Source of the DNA: Acidobacteriota bacterium | Lineage (GTDB): Bacteria; Acidobacteriota; Vicinamibacteria; Vicinamibacterales; UBA8438 | Length of the DNA: 64,000 bases | Direction: 5' to 3' | NCBI GenBank assembly: GCA_015659035.1 | Contig: DQNS01000001.1 | Location: 29,956 to 93,955 of the forward strand | Shown: piece after piece, positions 24,972-33,804 of the stretch | Position numbering within the stretch: the stretch's first letter is position 1 | Layout: every line of letters starts with the position of its first letter | Program-made: the position numbers and the translations under genes | Notes under the pieces: generated by a model | Seen by the model: only the letters and a program-made list of their open reading frames with translations | What the model was told of the DNA's origin: nothing | Databases searched by the model: none

Positions 24972-26528
24972 ATGGATGGCATCGCGATAACCGTCATCAT
25001 CGTCTATCTCGTGGGGGCGACCGCCGCCGGCAGCTTCATGGCGCGGCGTGCCAAAAGCTCGGCCGGTTGGGCGGTGGCCGGTGGCGGCATGTCGACCGGG
25101 CTGATCGCGGTCGGCATCGCCGGCACCCGCATTGGCGGCGCCGGCACTTACGGCGTGGCGGGTAACGTCATCAGCGGCGGGGTCTGGAACCTGTGGTGGT
25201 ATGGCATCAACACGTTCCTTGCGCTCGCGATTGTGGGGCTGTTCTTCGGCGTCTTCTTCCGGCGCCTCAAGCTGCACACGGTCGGTGAGCTGTTCACGAT
25301 CCGATTCGGCAACCGACGGTGCCAGTGGCTCACCAGTCTGTGCGTGCAGACCGAGTATGCCATCGTCAACCTGATCGAGGCCTACGTCATCGGCATCATC
25401 CTGAGCACGCTGACCCCGCTGTCGATGTTCGGCGGGGTGATGGTGGCGGCGGTCATCTTCGCCACCTACGTGTCATTCGGCGGGCTGTGGGGCACGGCGG
25501 TCACCAACCTGATTCACTGCACGGTGGTGCTGGTCGGGTTGGCGGCGGTCGGTGTCATGGGCATCGGACAGCTCGGCGGATGGAGCACGGTGACGGCGAC
25601 GATCGGCGAACATCTGGCCGACGCATCCCGGAACGAGGCGACCTGGTGGGGATTCGTCGGCGCCGGCTGGCTGCCGGTGTTCGGGATGTTCTTCGCGGCC
25701 GCGGTGCACACACCGGCGGCATCAATCTACACCAACTACTCGACGGCAGCCAAAAGCGAACGCCACATCGCGCCCGCCTTCCTGCTGGCTGGACTTATCG
25801 GCGCGATGATGCCGATGCTCGCTGGTCTGATCGGCATCCTCACCACCGCCCGCTACGGTCTGGATGCAGGACTGAGCGGCTACCGAAACCTGACGACCCT
25901 GGCCTCCGAGATCAGTCCGGTCGTCGGCGGTGTCGCGCTGGCGGCGGTGCTGGCGGCCGTCATCTCCTCCGGCGGGCCGATCCTGCTGTCGAGCGCCACG
26001 ATGTTCGTGCGCGACTGGCTCCCGTTCACCCGGAACTACTCGTCGGACCAGCGGCTCAAGGCCTACCGCATCACGACCACGGTCTACGCGTTCCTGGCGG
26101 CGATCGCGGCCTGGTTCGTGGCCACCTATACGACGATCTCGATCCTCGACCTGCTGCTCTTCGGATTCGCAATGGTGGTGCCACCCGCGGTGTCACTGGG
26201 CTATCTCGTCTACTGGCCTCGCACGACGGAGAAAGGCGCCTACTGGGGCATGGCGGTCGGCTACGCCTCCGGGCTGATCTGGTTCGCGCTGATCAAGATC
26301 GCGCTGGCCAACGGGTTCGCCGCAGCGGAGGGCGCCGGTCTGTTGCGGCGCATTCTCGTCTACGGCCTCACCATCGGCGGCGAGGGGATCGACCCGTCAT
26401 ATCTGACCTTCTTCGTACCATTGTGTGTCGTCCCGATCGTGTCGCTGATGACCAGCGAGGGGAAGGTCCGCGAAGATTTCTACGAGATGCTCTCTGGACG
26501 CAAGACGGTCGAGCACGAGCTCGTATGA
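24972..26528 (+). CDS. Sodium:solute symporter (SSS family)
   Basis: A 518-aa integral membrane protein with about 13 hydrophobic segments, from MDGIAITVIIVYLVGATAAG. SSS features are the SAGWAVAGGGMSTGLIAVGI region, GTYGVAGNV, FTIRFGNRRCQWLTSL and, late in the protein, AAVISSGGPILLSSATMFVRD. The ATG at 24972 replaces a longer frame beginning at 24882 inside hairpin sequence. The substrate (sugar, carboxylate or similar) cannot be told. It lies in line after the selenoprotein module and before the FadJ-like gene, so it may import their substrate, but the hairpins between suggest a separate transcript. Confidence 0.88.
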   Translation: MDGIAITVIIVYLVGATAAGSFMARRAKSSAGWAVAGGGMSTGLIAVGIAGTRIGGAGTYGVAGNVISGGVWNLWWYGINTFLALAIVGLFFGVFFRRLKLHTVGELFTIRFGNRRCQWLTSLCVQTEYAIVNLIEAYVIGIILSTLTPLSMFGGVMVAAVIFATYVSFGGLWGTAVTNLIHCTVVLVGLAAVGVMGIGQLGGWSTVTATIGEHLADASRNEATWWGFVGAGWLPVFGMFFAAAVHTPAASIYTNYSTAAKSERHIAPAFLLAGLIGAMMPMLAGLIGILTTARYGLDAGLSGYRNLTTLASEISPVVGGVALAAVLAAVISSGGPILLSSATMFVRDWLPFTRNYSSDQRLKAYRITTTVYAFLAAIAAWFVATYTTISILDLLLFGFAMVVPPAVSLGYLVYWPRTTEKGAYWGMAVGYASGLIWFALIKIALANGFAAAEGAGLLRRILVYGLTIGGEGIDPSYLTFFVPLCVVPIVSLMTSEGKVREDFYEMLSGRKTVEHELV

Positions 26529-26560
26529 GCGGTGACCGGAGAGAACGTCTGAAACCGTCG

Positions 26561-26609
26561 GTGGGACAAGGCGTCAGCCTCGCCTCGCAGGCCTGAAGGC
26601 CTGCGCCAC
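26561..26609 (-). repeat. 49-nt double-hairpin REP-like element
   Basis: Two adjacent palindromes: a degenerate GGACAAGGCGTCAGCCTCGCC arm pair and the strong GCAGGCCTGAAGGCCTGC, bounded by GTGG and CCAC. Same layout as 53463-53511. Confidence 0.7.
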
Positions 26610-26648
26610 AGAGGGCGGATGTCACAAGCAAAGGAGCAGAGATCGTCG

Positions 26649-28757
26649 ATGTCTGACCTAGTGACCATATCAAACCGTGACGGCGTGGCCGTCATCACCC
26701 TCCAGAATCCGCCGGTCAATGGCCTTGGTTTCGCCGTACGAAGCGGCCTGCAGGCCGCGTTCGACTCAGCGGCGACCGACGACGCCGTCCGCGCGCTGGT
26801 CATCACCGGGTCGGGGCGGATGTTCTGCGGCGGCGCAGACATCCGGGAGTTCGGCCAGACGCCACCCGCGGGGACGCCGCACTTGCCCAGCCTGTTCGAT
26901 GCGATCGAGGCACTGGACAAGCCGGTGGTTGCGGCCATCCACGGTGTGGCCCTCGGTGGAGGCTGCGAGCTGGCGCTCGGCTGTCATGTCCGGCTGGCCG
27001 CGCCCGGCACACGAGTCGGGCTGCCCGAGGTGACCCTCGGCATCCTCCCCGGAGCCGGCGGGACACAGCGGATGCCCCGACTGATCGGGGTGCCGGCCGC
27101 GCTCGATCTGATCGTCAGTGGCAAGATGGTGCCGGCATCCAAGGCCCTGACGCTCGGCATCATCGACGAGGTGGTTGAGGGCGACGTCGATGTCGTCGAA
27201 GCGGCCGTGGCCCTGGCCCGTCAGATGGCGGACGAGAACCGTCCGGTCCGCCGGGCATCCGCACTCGACGACAAGATCGCTGAAGCCCGTGGCAAGCCGG
27301 AGATCTTCGAGCAGTTCAAGAAGAAGATGGCACGTCGGGCCCGCGGGTTCGAGGCGCCGTACGCTTGTGTCGCGTGTATCGAGGCGGCGGTCACCCAACC
27401 GTTCGCCGAGGGACTCGCCACAGAGCGGGCGACGTTCCAGCGCCTCGTGGCCTCGGATCAGTCGAAGGCGCAACGACACGCGTTCTTCGCCGAACGCCAG
27501 GTCGCCAAGATTCCCGATGTCCCGAAAGACACTCCGACCCTCCCGATCGACACGGCGGCGGTTATCGGCTGCGGCACGATGGGTGGCGGCATTGCGATGA
27601 ACTTCGCCAACGCCGGTATCCCGGTGACGGTGTTTGAGGTGTCTCAAGAGGCGATCAACAAGGGACTCGGCATCATCACGAAGAACTACGCCGCGACCGT
27701 GTCGAAGGGCCGTCTCTCGCAGGAGGCGATGGACACCCGGCTCGGTCTGATCTCGACCACGGTCAACTATGAGGACCTCGGCAACGCCGACGTCGTCATC
27801 GAGGCGGTGTTCGAGGAGATGGGGCTCAAGAAGAAGATCTTCGGCACGCTGGACACGGTGTGCAAGCCGGACGCGATTCTCGCCAGCAACACCTCGACAC
27901 TGGACGTCGACGAGATCGCGAGTGCCACCAGCCGGCCGGAGAAGGTCATCGGCACCCATTTTTTCAGCCCGGCGAACGTGATGAAGCTGATGGAGAACGT
28001 GCGTGGCGCGCAGTCATCGCCGCAGACCATCGCCACCATCATGAAGCTGTCGAAGACGATCGGAAAAATCGGCGTACTGGTCGGTGTCTGCGACGGCTTT
28101 GTCGGCAACCGGATGCTCTACGCCTATCGTCGGCAGGCCGACTTCCTCCTGGAAGAGGGGGCGCTCCCCCAGCAGATCGACAAGGTTCTCTACGACTTCG
28201 GTATGCCGATGGGCCCATACGCCATGGGCGACCTGGCGGGGCTCGACGTCGGCTGGCTGATTCGCAAAGAGCAAGCGGCGACGCGACCGAAGCACCTCCG
28301 CTATTCGACCGTGGCCGACCGGATCTGCGAGCTGGGCCGTTTCGGGCAAAAGACCGGCGCCGGCTGGCACCGCTACGAGGCGGGGAACCGGACACCGATC
28401 CCCGACCCCGAGATCGAGCAGCTCATCGTGTCGATCTCAGAGGCGCAGGGCATCCCCCGGCGCGAGGTCACCGACCAGGAGATCCTCGAGCGCTGTATGT
28501 ATCCGCTGGTCAACGAAGGGGCCAAGATTCTCGAGGAAGGCCTCGCCATGCGACCCAGCGACATTGACATCGTGTGGATCTACGGTTACGGCTTCCCACG
28601 CTATCGCGGCGGCCCGATGTTCTGGGCCGACCTGATCGGCGTGAAGCAGATCTACGACGTGATGAGCCGTTTGCACGACGAGCACGGCGACTGGCTCGAG
28701 CCGGCCCCCTTGCTGCGGCGACTCGCCGAACAGGGCAAAGGGTTCGGGGATCTGTAG
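26649..28757 (+). CDS. fadJ: Bifunctional enoyl-CoA hydratase/3-hydroxyacyl-CoA dehydrogenase
   Basis: A 702-aa beta-oxidation enzyme hydrating enoyl-CoA and oxidising 3-hydroxyacyl-CoA with NAD. The N-terminal crotonase domain (1-190) shows [11 protein letters not shown] and [14 protein letters not shown], with the catalytic Glu, and [20 protein letters not shown] with the second. The dehydrogenase Rossmann motif is [20 protein letters not shown], with Cys in place of the usual Ala. [19 protein letters not shown] carries the catalytic His. A second C-terminal dehydrogenase domain follows. Length and order match FadJ/peroxisomal bifunctional enzyme; the paired thiolase gene is not adjacent (one is at 47454). 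An ATG ten codons earlier (26619) is an alternative start. Confidence 0.92.
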   Translation: MSDLVTISNRDGVAVITLQNPPVNGLGFAVRSGLQAAFDSAATDDAVRALVITGSGRMFCGGADIREFGQTPPAGTPHLPSLFDAIEALDKPVVAAIHGVALGGGCELALGCHVRLAAPGTRVGLPEVTLGILPGAGGTQRMPRLIGVPAALDLIVSGKMVPASKALTLGIIDEVVEGDVDVVEAAVALARQMADENRPVRRASALDDKIAEARGKPEIFEQFKKKMARRARGFEAPYACVACIEAAVTQPFAEGLATERATFQRLVASDQSKAQRHAFFAERQVAKIPDVPKDTPTLPIDTAAVIGCGTMGGGIAMNFANAGIPVTVFEVSQEAINKGLGIITKNYAATVSKGRLSQEAMDTRLGLISTTVNYEDLGNADVVIEAVFEEMGLKKKIFGTLDTVCKPDAILASNTSTLDVDEIASATSRPEKVIGTHFFSPANVMKLMENVRGAQSSPQTIATIMKLSKTIGKIGVLVGVCDGFVGNRMLYAYRRQADFLLEEGALPQQIDKVLYDFGMPMGPYAMGDLAGLDVGWLIRKEQAATRPKHLRYSTVADRICELGRFGQKTGAGWHRYEAGNRTPIPDPEIEQLIVSISEAQGIPRREVTDQEILERCMYPLVNEGAKILEEGLAMRPSDIDIVWIYGYGFPRYRGGPMFWADLIGVKQIYDVMSRLHDEHGDWLEPAPLLRRLAEQGKGFGDL

Positions 28758-28794
28758 CCGCTCTCGTCTGACACCGCTCGCGGAGTCGGCCGGT

Positions 28795-28962
28795 TTGACG
28801 GCGCATTTCGAATGTGGTCACAACGACCACATGGCCAATAACCTCGTGGGAGCCCGCGAGCTGAAGACCGTGCCGTTTGTGGCCTTCGACAGACGGTTAC
28901 CCGGGGTGGCGCGTCTGCAGGGTCTGGACACCAGCGCCCGGGCACGGTCACGGACGTCATGA
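28795..28962 (+). pseudogene. Remnant of a PIN-domain (VapC-like) C-terminus
   Basis: A short frame reads ...MANNLVGARELKTVPFVAFD then RRLPGVARLQGLDTS. The pattern A-x-x-x-x-x-x-P-F-V-x-F-D-R-x-L-P-G-V is the end of a PIN ribonuclease domain, including the conserved Asp of FDR. The first two-thirds with the other acidic residues are absent and no antitoxin gene is present. Its TGA overlaps the ATG of the GntP gene. Confidence 0.45.
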
Positions 28963-30305
28963 TCACCGAGAGTGCACTCATCGCCATCGGCGGCCTGGTG
29001 GCCGTGGTGGCCCTCCTCTTTCTGCTGATCACCCGTTTCCGCTGGCACGTCTTCATCGCGCTGCTCGTCCCGATCGTCCTATTCGCACTAATTCCGGGTA
29101 TCGACCGTCAGGCGTTCATCGACGCGTTCGAGCAGGGGTTCGGACGGACCATCGGGGGCATCGCGGTCGTGATCGTCCTCGGCTCGATACTGGCCGAGGC
29201 GCTCAAGCACACCGGTGGCATCGAGCGGATCACGGTCTCGATGATCCGGTGGGTCGGCGAGTCGCGTATGCCGCTTGCCCTCACCCTGAGCGGCTTCGTC
29301 ATCGGTCTCGCTATCTTCTCCGACGTGGGCTATCTCATCCTCAACCCGCTCGTCCATTCCGCCGCGCTCAACAGCGGGCTGAATATGAGCGTGATGGCCA
29401 CCGGACTCGTCGGCGCCATGCAACTCACCCACGCCATGGTGCCGCCGACACCCGGCCCCCTGGCGGCTGCGGCGCTGGTGGGGGCCGACATCGGGCGGGT
29501 CATTCTGTACGGCGGCATCGTCACCCTCATCGCGTCACTGGCGGGCTGGGTCTACGCCCGTCTGGTGGGTCCGCACATCGACTCGCCACCGTCTCGCGAG
29601 TTCGTGGGCCAGTCATTTGTCGAGCGCGGACGCGAATCCGACCTGCCGACGACGTGGCAAGCATATGCGCCGATTCTCATCCCGCTGACCCTCATTGCCG
29701 GACAGAGCGTGGCCGCCCTGACGCTACCCGCGGGCCATGTTGTCAACACGGCGATGCTCTATCTCGGGTGGCCGGTCGTGGCACTGAGCATCGGCATCCT
29801 CCTCGCCTTCCGGAACACCAGCGCAGACCAGGCTACGGCACGGACCGGTCAGTGGATCGAGGACGCCCTTCGGGCGTCCGCCATGATCATCATGGTGACC
29901 GGGCTCGGTGGCGCGCTCAGCCAGATTCTCCGCGAGACACCGGCTGTGGACACAATCGCCGAGACCGTGGCAGCGACCGGGTTGCCGGCCATCTTCCTCC
30001 CGTTCGTGCTAGGCATCGCCGGGAACATGATCACGGGGTCGACGACCGTCGGTGTGATCACCGCCGCGTCGGTCGCCGCCCCCATGATGGACACCCTCGG
30101 ACTGAGCCCCGAGGCGACGATGCTAGCCGGCGCGGCCGGGTCGATCATCATCAAGTATGTGAACTCGAGTTACTTCTGGGTGTGCACGTCGCTGTCGCGG
30201 ATGTCGCTCAAGGCGGCGCTCATCTCCTATGGAGGGGTCACGCTGGTGAACGGCGTGACCGCGATGGCGGTCGTGTACGGGCTGTGGGCGGCTGGAGTCG
30301 TCTAG
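28959..30305 (+). CDS. GntP-family gluconate/carboxylate:H+ symporter
   Basis: A 448-aa membrane protein with about 12 hydrophobic helices. Family signatures are VVIVLGSILAEALKHTGGIE, LAIFSDVGYLILNPLVHS and QLTHAMVPPTPGPLAAAALV, plus a symmetrical second half ending SSYFWVCTSLSRMSL. GntP carriers import gluconate, other sugar acids, lactate or glycerate with protons. A longer overlapping frame from 28877 is His/Arg-rich and is a shadow. The start overlaps the stop of the PIN remnant. It may work with the quinoprotein dehydrogenases of the window, whose products can be sugar acids. Confidence 0.9.
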   Translation: MITESALIAIGGLVAVVALLFLLITRFRWHVFIALLVPIVLFALIPGIDRQAFIDAFEQGFGRTIGGIAVVIVLGSILAEALKHTGGIERITVSMIRWVGESRMPLALTLSGFVIGLAIFSDVGYLILNPLVHSAALNSGLNMSVMATGLVGAMQLTHAMVPPTPGPLAAAALVGADIGRVILYGGIVTLIASLAGWVYARLVGPHIDSPPSREFVGQSFVERGRESDLPTTWQAYAPILIPLTLIAGQSVAALTLPAGHVVNTAMLYLGWPVVALSIGILLAFRNTSADQATARTGQWIEDALRASAMIIMVTGLGGALSQILRETPAVDTIAETVAATGLPAIFLPFVLGIAGNMITGSTTVGVITAASVAAPMMDTLGLSPEATMLAGAAGSIIIKYVNSSYFWVCTSLSRMSLKAALISYGGVTLVNGVTAMAVVYGLWAAGVV

Positions 30306-30444
30306 CGAAGCTTCGCCTCACACCGACGCGTGTCCGGCGCCGGTGAGGGACTGCACATCGCGACGTATGGAACACCAGCCGCCCGGCGGCGTAGCCGGGT
30401 GAGGTGGGGCCTCCACTCAAGACGACGCGCACGCCGACAGACGA
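30306..30444. other. Convergent gap
   Basis: About 140 nt between the convergent GntP and cytochrome genes. G+C-rich inverted stretches are present, such as CCGGCGCCGG near 30331, but no terminator with a T-tract is clear. Confidence 0.25.
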
Positions 30445-30879
30445 CTACAGCACGCCGGGCTTGACCCGGAACCCGCCGCCGTCGACGGGCTCGCGATACT
30501 CGTTGTGGCAGCTCTGACAGGTGCCGCCGAGCGCGTCGCGGGCGGGCGCGATCTCCTGGAAGGCCTGGCTCTCGACAGCCGACGTAATCGCACGGGCCGC
30601 CTCGGCAGCCTCGGTGGCGATCGCGGCGGCGGCCGGAACATCGTGGGACGCCCAGAACCCCTGCACCTGCTCGAAGAGGTCCGCGAGCTTGGCGGTGCCG
30701 GCGAGCACCGCCTCACCATCCCGCGCCTCCATGTCGCTCCGGAGCGCTCCGAAGGTGGCGCCAACCTCCTTCATCGCCGCGTCGTAGTCCGCTTCGGAGC
30801 TGATCTCGCCCGACTGGGCAATGCCGACGAGACTGGCAACGACGACACCGGCGAGCACCATCAATAGATGTCTTCTCAT
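30445..30879 (-). CDS. Cytochrome c-prime/c556-like protein
   Basis: A 144-aa periplasmic protein with a signal peptide (residues 1-23), a helical body and a C-terminal heme motif GTCQSCHNEYR (C121, C124, H125). The single CxxCH near the C-terminus of a four-helix bundle is the mark of the cytochrome c-prime/c556 family. It lies just downstream of a PQQ dehydrogenase gene that has no heme of its own, so it could be the electron acceptor. The frameshift in that dehydrogenase gene leaves the present state of the pair uncertain. Confidence 0.82.
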   Translation of the reverse strand: MRRHLLMVLAGVVVASLVGIAQSGEISSEADYDAAMKEVGATFGALRSDMEARDGEAVLAGTAKLADLFEQVQGFWASHDVPAAAAIATEAAEAARAITSAVESQAFQEIAPARDALGGTCQSCHNEYREPVDGGGFRVKPGVL

Positions 30880-30925
30880 GTCTGTCCTCCAGCAGCCAAA
30901 GCCTGAAACCGAAGCTGGAGGGTGG

Positions 30926-32837
30926 TCACGGTAGCGCCAGCGCGATCAACCCCGACTCGGCGCCGCTGCCGAACGCGGCCACGATGTACTGCTTGCCGCC
31001 GGCCATGTAGGTCATCGGCGTCCCGGTCAGGGTCGCGGGCAGGTCGACCCCGTGCACGATCTCGCCGGTCGCCTTGTCGAACGCATTGAGAACCGGGCCC
31101 TGCCCGCTCTGCCGATTCCCGCTGAGCCCCAGGAACAGCAGCGTCTTGGTCACCACCGGTCCCGTGAAGGCGCCGCCACCGAGTGGGCCCGGATCCGACA
31201 CCCCCATCTCGATCAGGCGCTGTCGGGGACCGTCGCCGAGCGTGACCTGCCAGGCGTGCTCGCCGGTGGTCAGGTCGATCGCGGTCAGCCGCACATAGGG
31301 CGGCTTGACCAGCGGCAACTGTTGCGGGCCGCGCAGACTGCTGCGGCCTCGCCTGTAGTTGAAGTCGGACCGATCCGGGTCCGCCTTGTCTAGCCGGACT
31401 GAAATCGGGTTGGTCCTGGACGGCACATACAGGTAGCCGGTGTCGGGGTCGAACCCGGCGCCATACCAGTTGGCGCCGCCGCCCCACCCGGGCATCTGGA
31501 TTGTCCCCTTCTCCGAGGGCGGGTGGAACAGGCCGCCGTAGTCGTGCTGCGCCAGAATCTCCTCGGCCTCGGCACGCAGCTCCGGGGTGAAGTCGATCAG
31601 GTCATCGACCGAGATCCCCTGCCGTTCGAAGGCGGGCGGCCTGGTCGGAAACGGCTGTGTGGGTGACGCCTGCTCGCCCGGCACCGACGACTGTGCCACC
31701 GGCCGTTCCTCAATCGGCCAGACCGGCTCGCCGGTGACCCGGTCGAAGACATAGGTGAACCCCTGCTTGCTGACCTGCGCCACCGCCTTGATGTCCCGGC
31801 CATCCACGGTGATGTCGACCAGGGTCGGCGCCGCCGGCAGGTCGTAGTCCCACAGGCCGTGGTGCACCATCTGGAAGTGCCAGACCCGCTCGCCGGTCGC
31901 CGCGTCGAGACAGACCAGGCTCTCGGCAAACAGGTTGTCACCAAGCCGATGCCCCCCCATACCAGTCGTTGGTCGGCGTGCCGATCGGCAGGTAGACGTA
32001 GCCCAGCTCCAGATCAGCGCTCATGATGGTCCACACGTTGGTGTTGCCGGTGTAAGTCCAGGAGTCGTTCTCCCAGGCGTCGTTCCCGAATTCGCCCGCC
32101 TGTGGGACGGTGTGGAAGGTCCACCGGAGCTCGCCGGTGTGCACATCGAAACCGCGGATGTCACCCGGCGGCGCGGTCATGTAGCGGGGTCCGTCAGAAA
32201 TCGAGGAGTCGACGATGACGACGTCGCCGACCACCAGCGGGGGTGAGATCACCTGATAGGCTCGGCGGTCCACCGGCCGGCGGAGCCCCTGGGTCAGATC
32301 GATCTTGCCATCGCCGCCAAACCGGCCAATTGGCCGCCCGGTCTCGGCGTCGAACGACCAGAGGTGCGCGTCACCGGTCGCCAGGAAGATCCGTGCGTCG
32401 TCCCCATCGGACCAATGTGCGACACCGCGTGAGTTGAACCCGAGATTGGTCAGGCGCCCCGACTCATAGCTGCCAACGTCCTGCACCCACAGCTCCTCGC
32501 CGGTCTCGGCGTCGATCGCCGCCACGATGCTGAGCGAGGTCCGGATGTAGAGCACGCCACCGACCATCAGCGGCGTCGCCTTGAACGCGCCCGCCCGAAG
32601 CTCGCGGTTCGCGATGACCGCGGTGTCGGACGACTCCCACTGCCAGGCGACCTGGAGCCGGTCGACGTTGCCGGCGTCGATCTGGTCGAGCGCCGCATAC
32701 TTGGTGCTGCCGTCGTCGCCGCCGTAGCTCCGCCATTCGCCGTTCAACGCGCCGGTCTGTGCCACGACGGTCGGCGCGCACAGGGTCGTCATCAGCAGAA
32801 ACACGAGGACCGACACTGTACCCTTCTGCATGGTCAT
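30926..32837 (-). pseudogene. PQQ-dependent dehydrogenase interrupted by one frameshift
   Basis: The 5-prime part (32837 down to about 31955) encodes a signal peptide and propeller blades up to [10 protein letters not shown]; the rest, from [20 protein letters not shown], continues in another frame to 30926. The intact paralog at 18104 reads APDYYGGHRPGANLFAESVV across the same point. The break falls in a run of seven G (C on the + strand, 31952-31958); with six G the frame is open throughout. This may be a true mutation, a slippage site or a homopolymer error in the assembly. If intact, the protein would be a heme-less periplasmic quinoprotein like its paralog. The start overlaps the methyltransferase stop by 4 nt. 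Confidence 0.85.
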
Positions 32838-33682
32838 TCCCCTTCTCCGGCAGGTTGAGGCCGCGACAGGACGGCCCTGACGACACCCACTCGGTTCTCG
32901 TCCAAGTTCGTCATCATGTTACCGGTCATCGTCTCCCATTCCGAACCGAGCAGGATACTCGGACCGCTCGGCGGCGCCGCGGGGGCCCTTGTGCGTGCGC
33001 GCAGCTTCCGGAACCACTCGCGCGTCGGCTCGGTCAGGTCTCGCCATGTCGTGACGTCGAAGCCGGCCGCCCGTAGTTCGTCCTCTAGCTGCTCGGCGGT
33101 GATGAGAAAGCTGATCGCCGGGTCGCGGGCCCACGGCACCGGAAAGTGTATCGGGCCGCCGGGGCCCGCCACGATGTCATAGAGCAGCAGCCGACCGCCT
33201 GGTTTTACGACCCGGAACATCTCGCCATAGAGGCGTCGCTTGTCCTCGATGTTCATCGACGCGTGCTGGGTCCAGACCACATCGAATGCGGCGTCGCCGA
33301 ACGGCAGGTCGAGCGCGCTGGCCTGGCAGTAGCGCACCGACCGGTCCCGGCAGGCACGGAGGGCGAGCATCGTCGCGACCCGGCAGTATTCACCTACGAG
33401 GTCGATGCCGGTCACGCGGCACCCGGAGCGCGTTGCCAGCACCCGCGACGGACCGCCTATGCCGCACCCGACGTCGAGCACGCTGGTCCCTGGCGACAAC
33501 GCCCCCAGCGCAGCCAGCTCGGTCGTCGCCTCGCGGCCGCGGATGTGGAACTCGTCGATCGGTCCGAGGTCGTCGAGGGTCAAGGCCTCGAGGTCAGCGC
33601 CGCTTTGCCGCAGCGCGTCGACGATCCGTTCAGCAAGGTCGAACCGCGTGTAGTGGCGTTGGACGGCTGCGGCTTCGCTCAT
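32834..33682 (-). CDS. Class I SAM-dependent methyltransferase
   Basis: A 282-aa cytoplasmic methyltransferase. Motif I is VLDVGCGIGGPSRVLA, motif II/III ASALDLPFGDAAFDVVWTQH and motif post-II MFRVVKPGGRLLLYDIV. The N-terminal helix YTRFDLAERIVDAL and the overall pattern resemble the sarcosine/dimethylglycine and UbiE-like methyltransferases, but the substrate is not clear. The ATG at 33682 is chosen because the longer frame upstream is not family-like. It is the first gene of an operon with the PQQ dehydrogenase and cytochrome, so its product may modify a cofactor or substrate of that system. Confidence 0.82.
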   Translation of the reverse strand: MSEAAAVQRHYTRFDLAERIVDALRQSGADLEALTLDDLGPIDEFHIRGREATTELAALGALSPGTSVLDVGCGIGGPSRVLATRSGCRVTGIDLVGEYCRVATMLALRACRDRSVRYCQASALDLPFGDAAFDVVWTQHASMNIEDKRRLYGEMFRVVKPGGRLLLYDIVAGPGGPIHFPVPWARDPAISFLITAEQLEDELRAAGFDVTTWRDLTEPTREWFRKLRARTRAPAAPPSGPSILLGSEWETMTGNMMTNLDENRVGVVRAVLSRPQPAGEGE

Positions 33683-33699
33683 GCTCGACGGAGCTAAAT

Positions 33700-33720
33700 G
33701 GCTTGAGGCTATGGGCGCTC
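33700..33720. repeat. Heptad tandem repeat, GGCTNNN class
   Basis: GGCTTGA, GGCTATG, GGCGCTC in exact 7-nt register, 18 nt upstream of the methyltransferase start. The end unit GGCGCTC recurs at 62574 and, reversed, at 20234 and 50230. Confidence 0.6.
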
Positions 33721-33804
33721 TGGGCCGGGATCGTGCCCGGCGCCCGGGTGCACTATAGTGGTCGCGGCACAGGACCCACGGCGAACGAGGCCGATTATAC
33801 GCAG

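Noticed and set aside
28877..30346. 489-aa frame overlapping the GntP gene
   Set aside because: His/Arg-rich low-complexity composition typical of an off-frame reading in high-G+C DNA; the 28959 frame has clear GntP helices and motifs.
31952..31958. Programmed ribosomal frameshift in the PQQ dehydrogenase
   Set aside because: No reason for regulated shifting in this family, the intact paralog needs none, and a G7 run is a common site for indel mutation or assembly error.
33286..33804. 173-residue N-terminal extension of partner protein 2
   Set aside because: Overlaps the methyltransferase gene on the other strand and has shadow composition; conserved sequence begins after ATG 33805.
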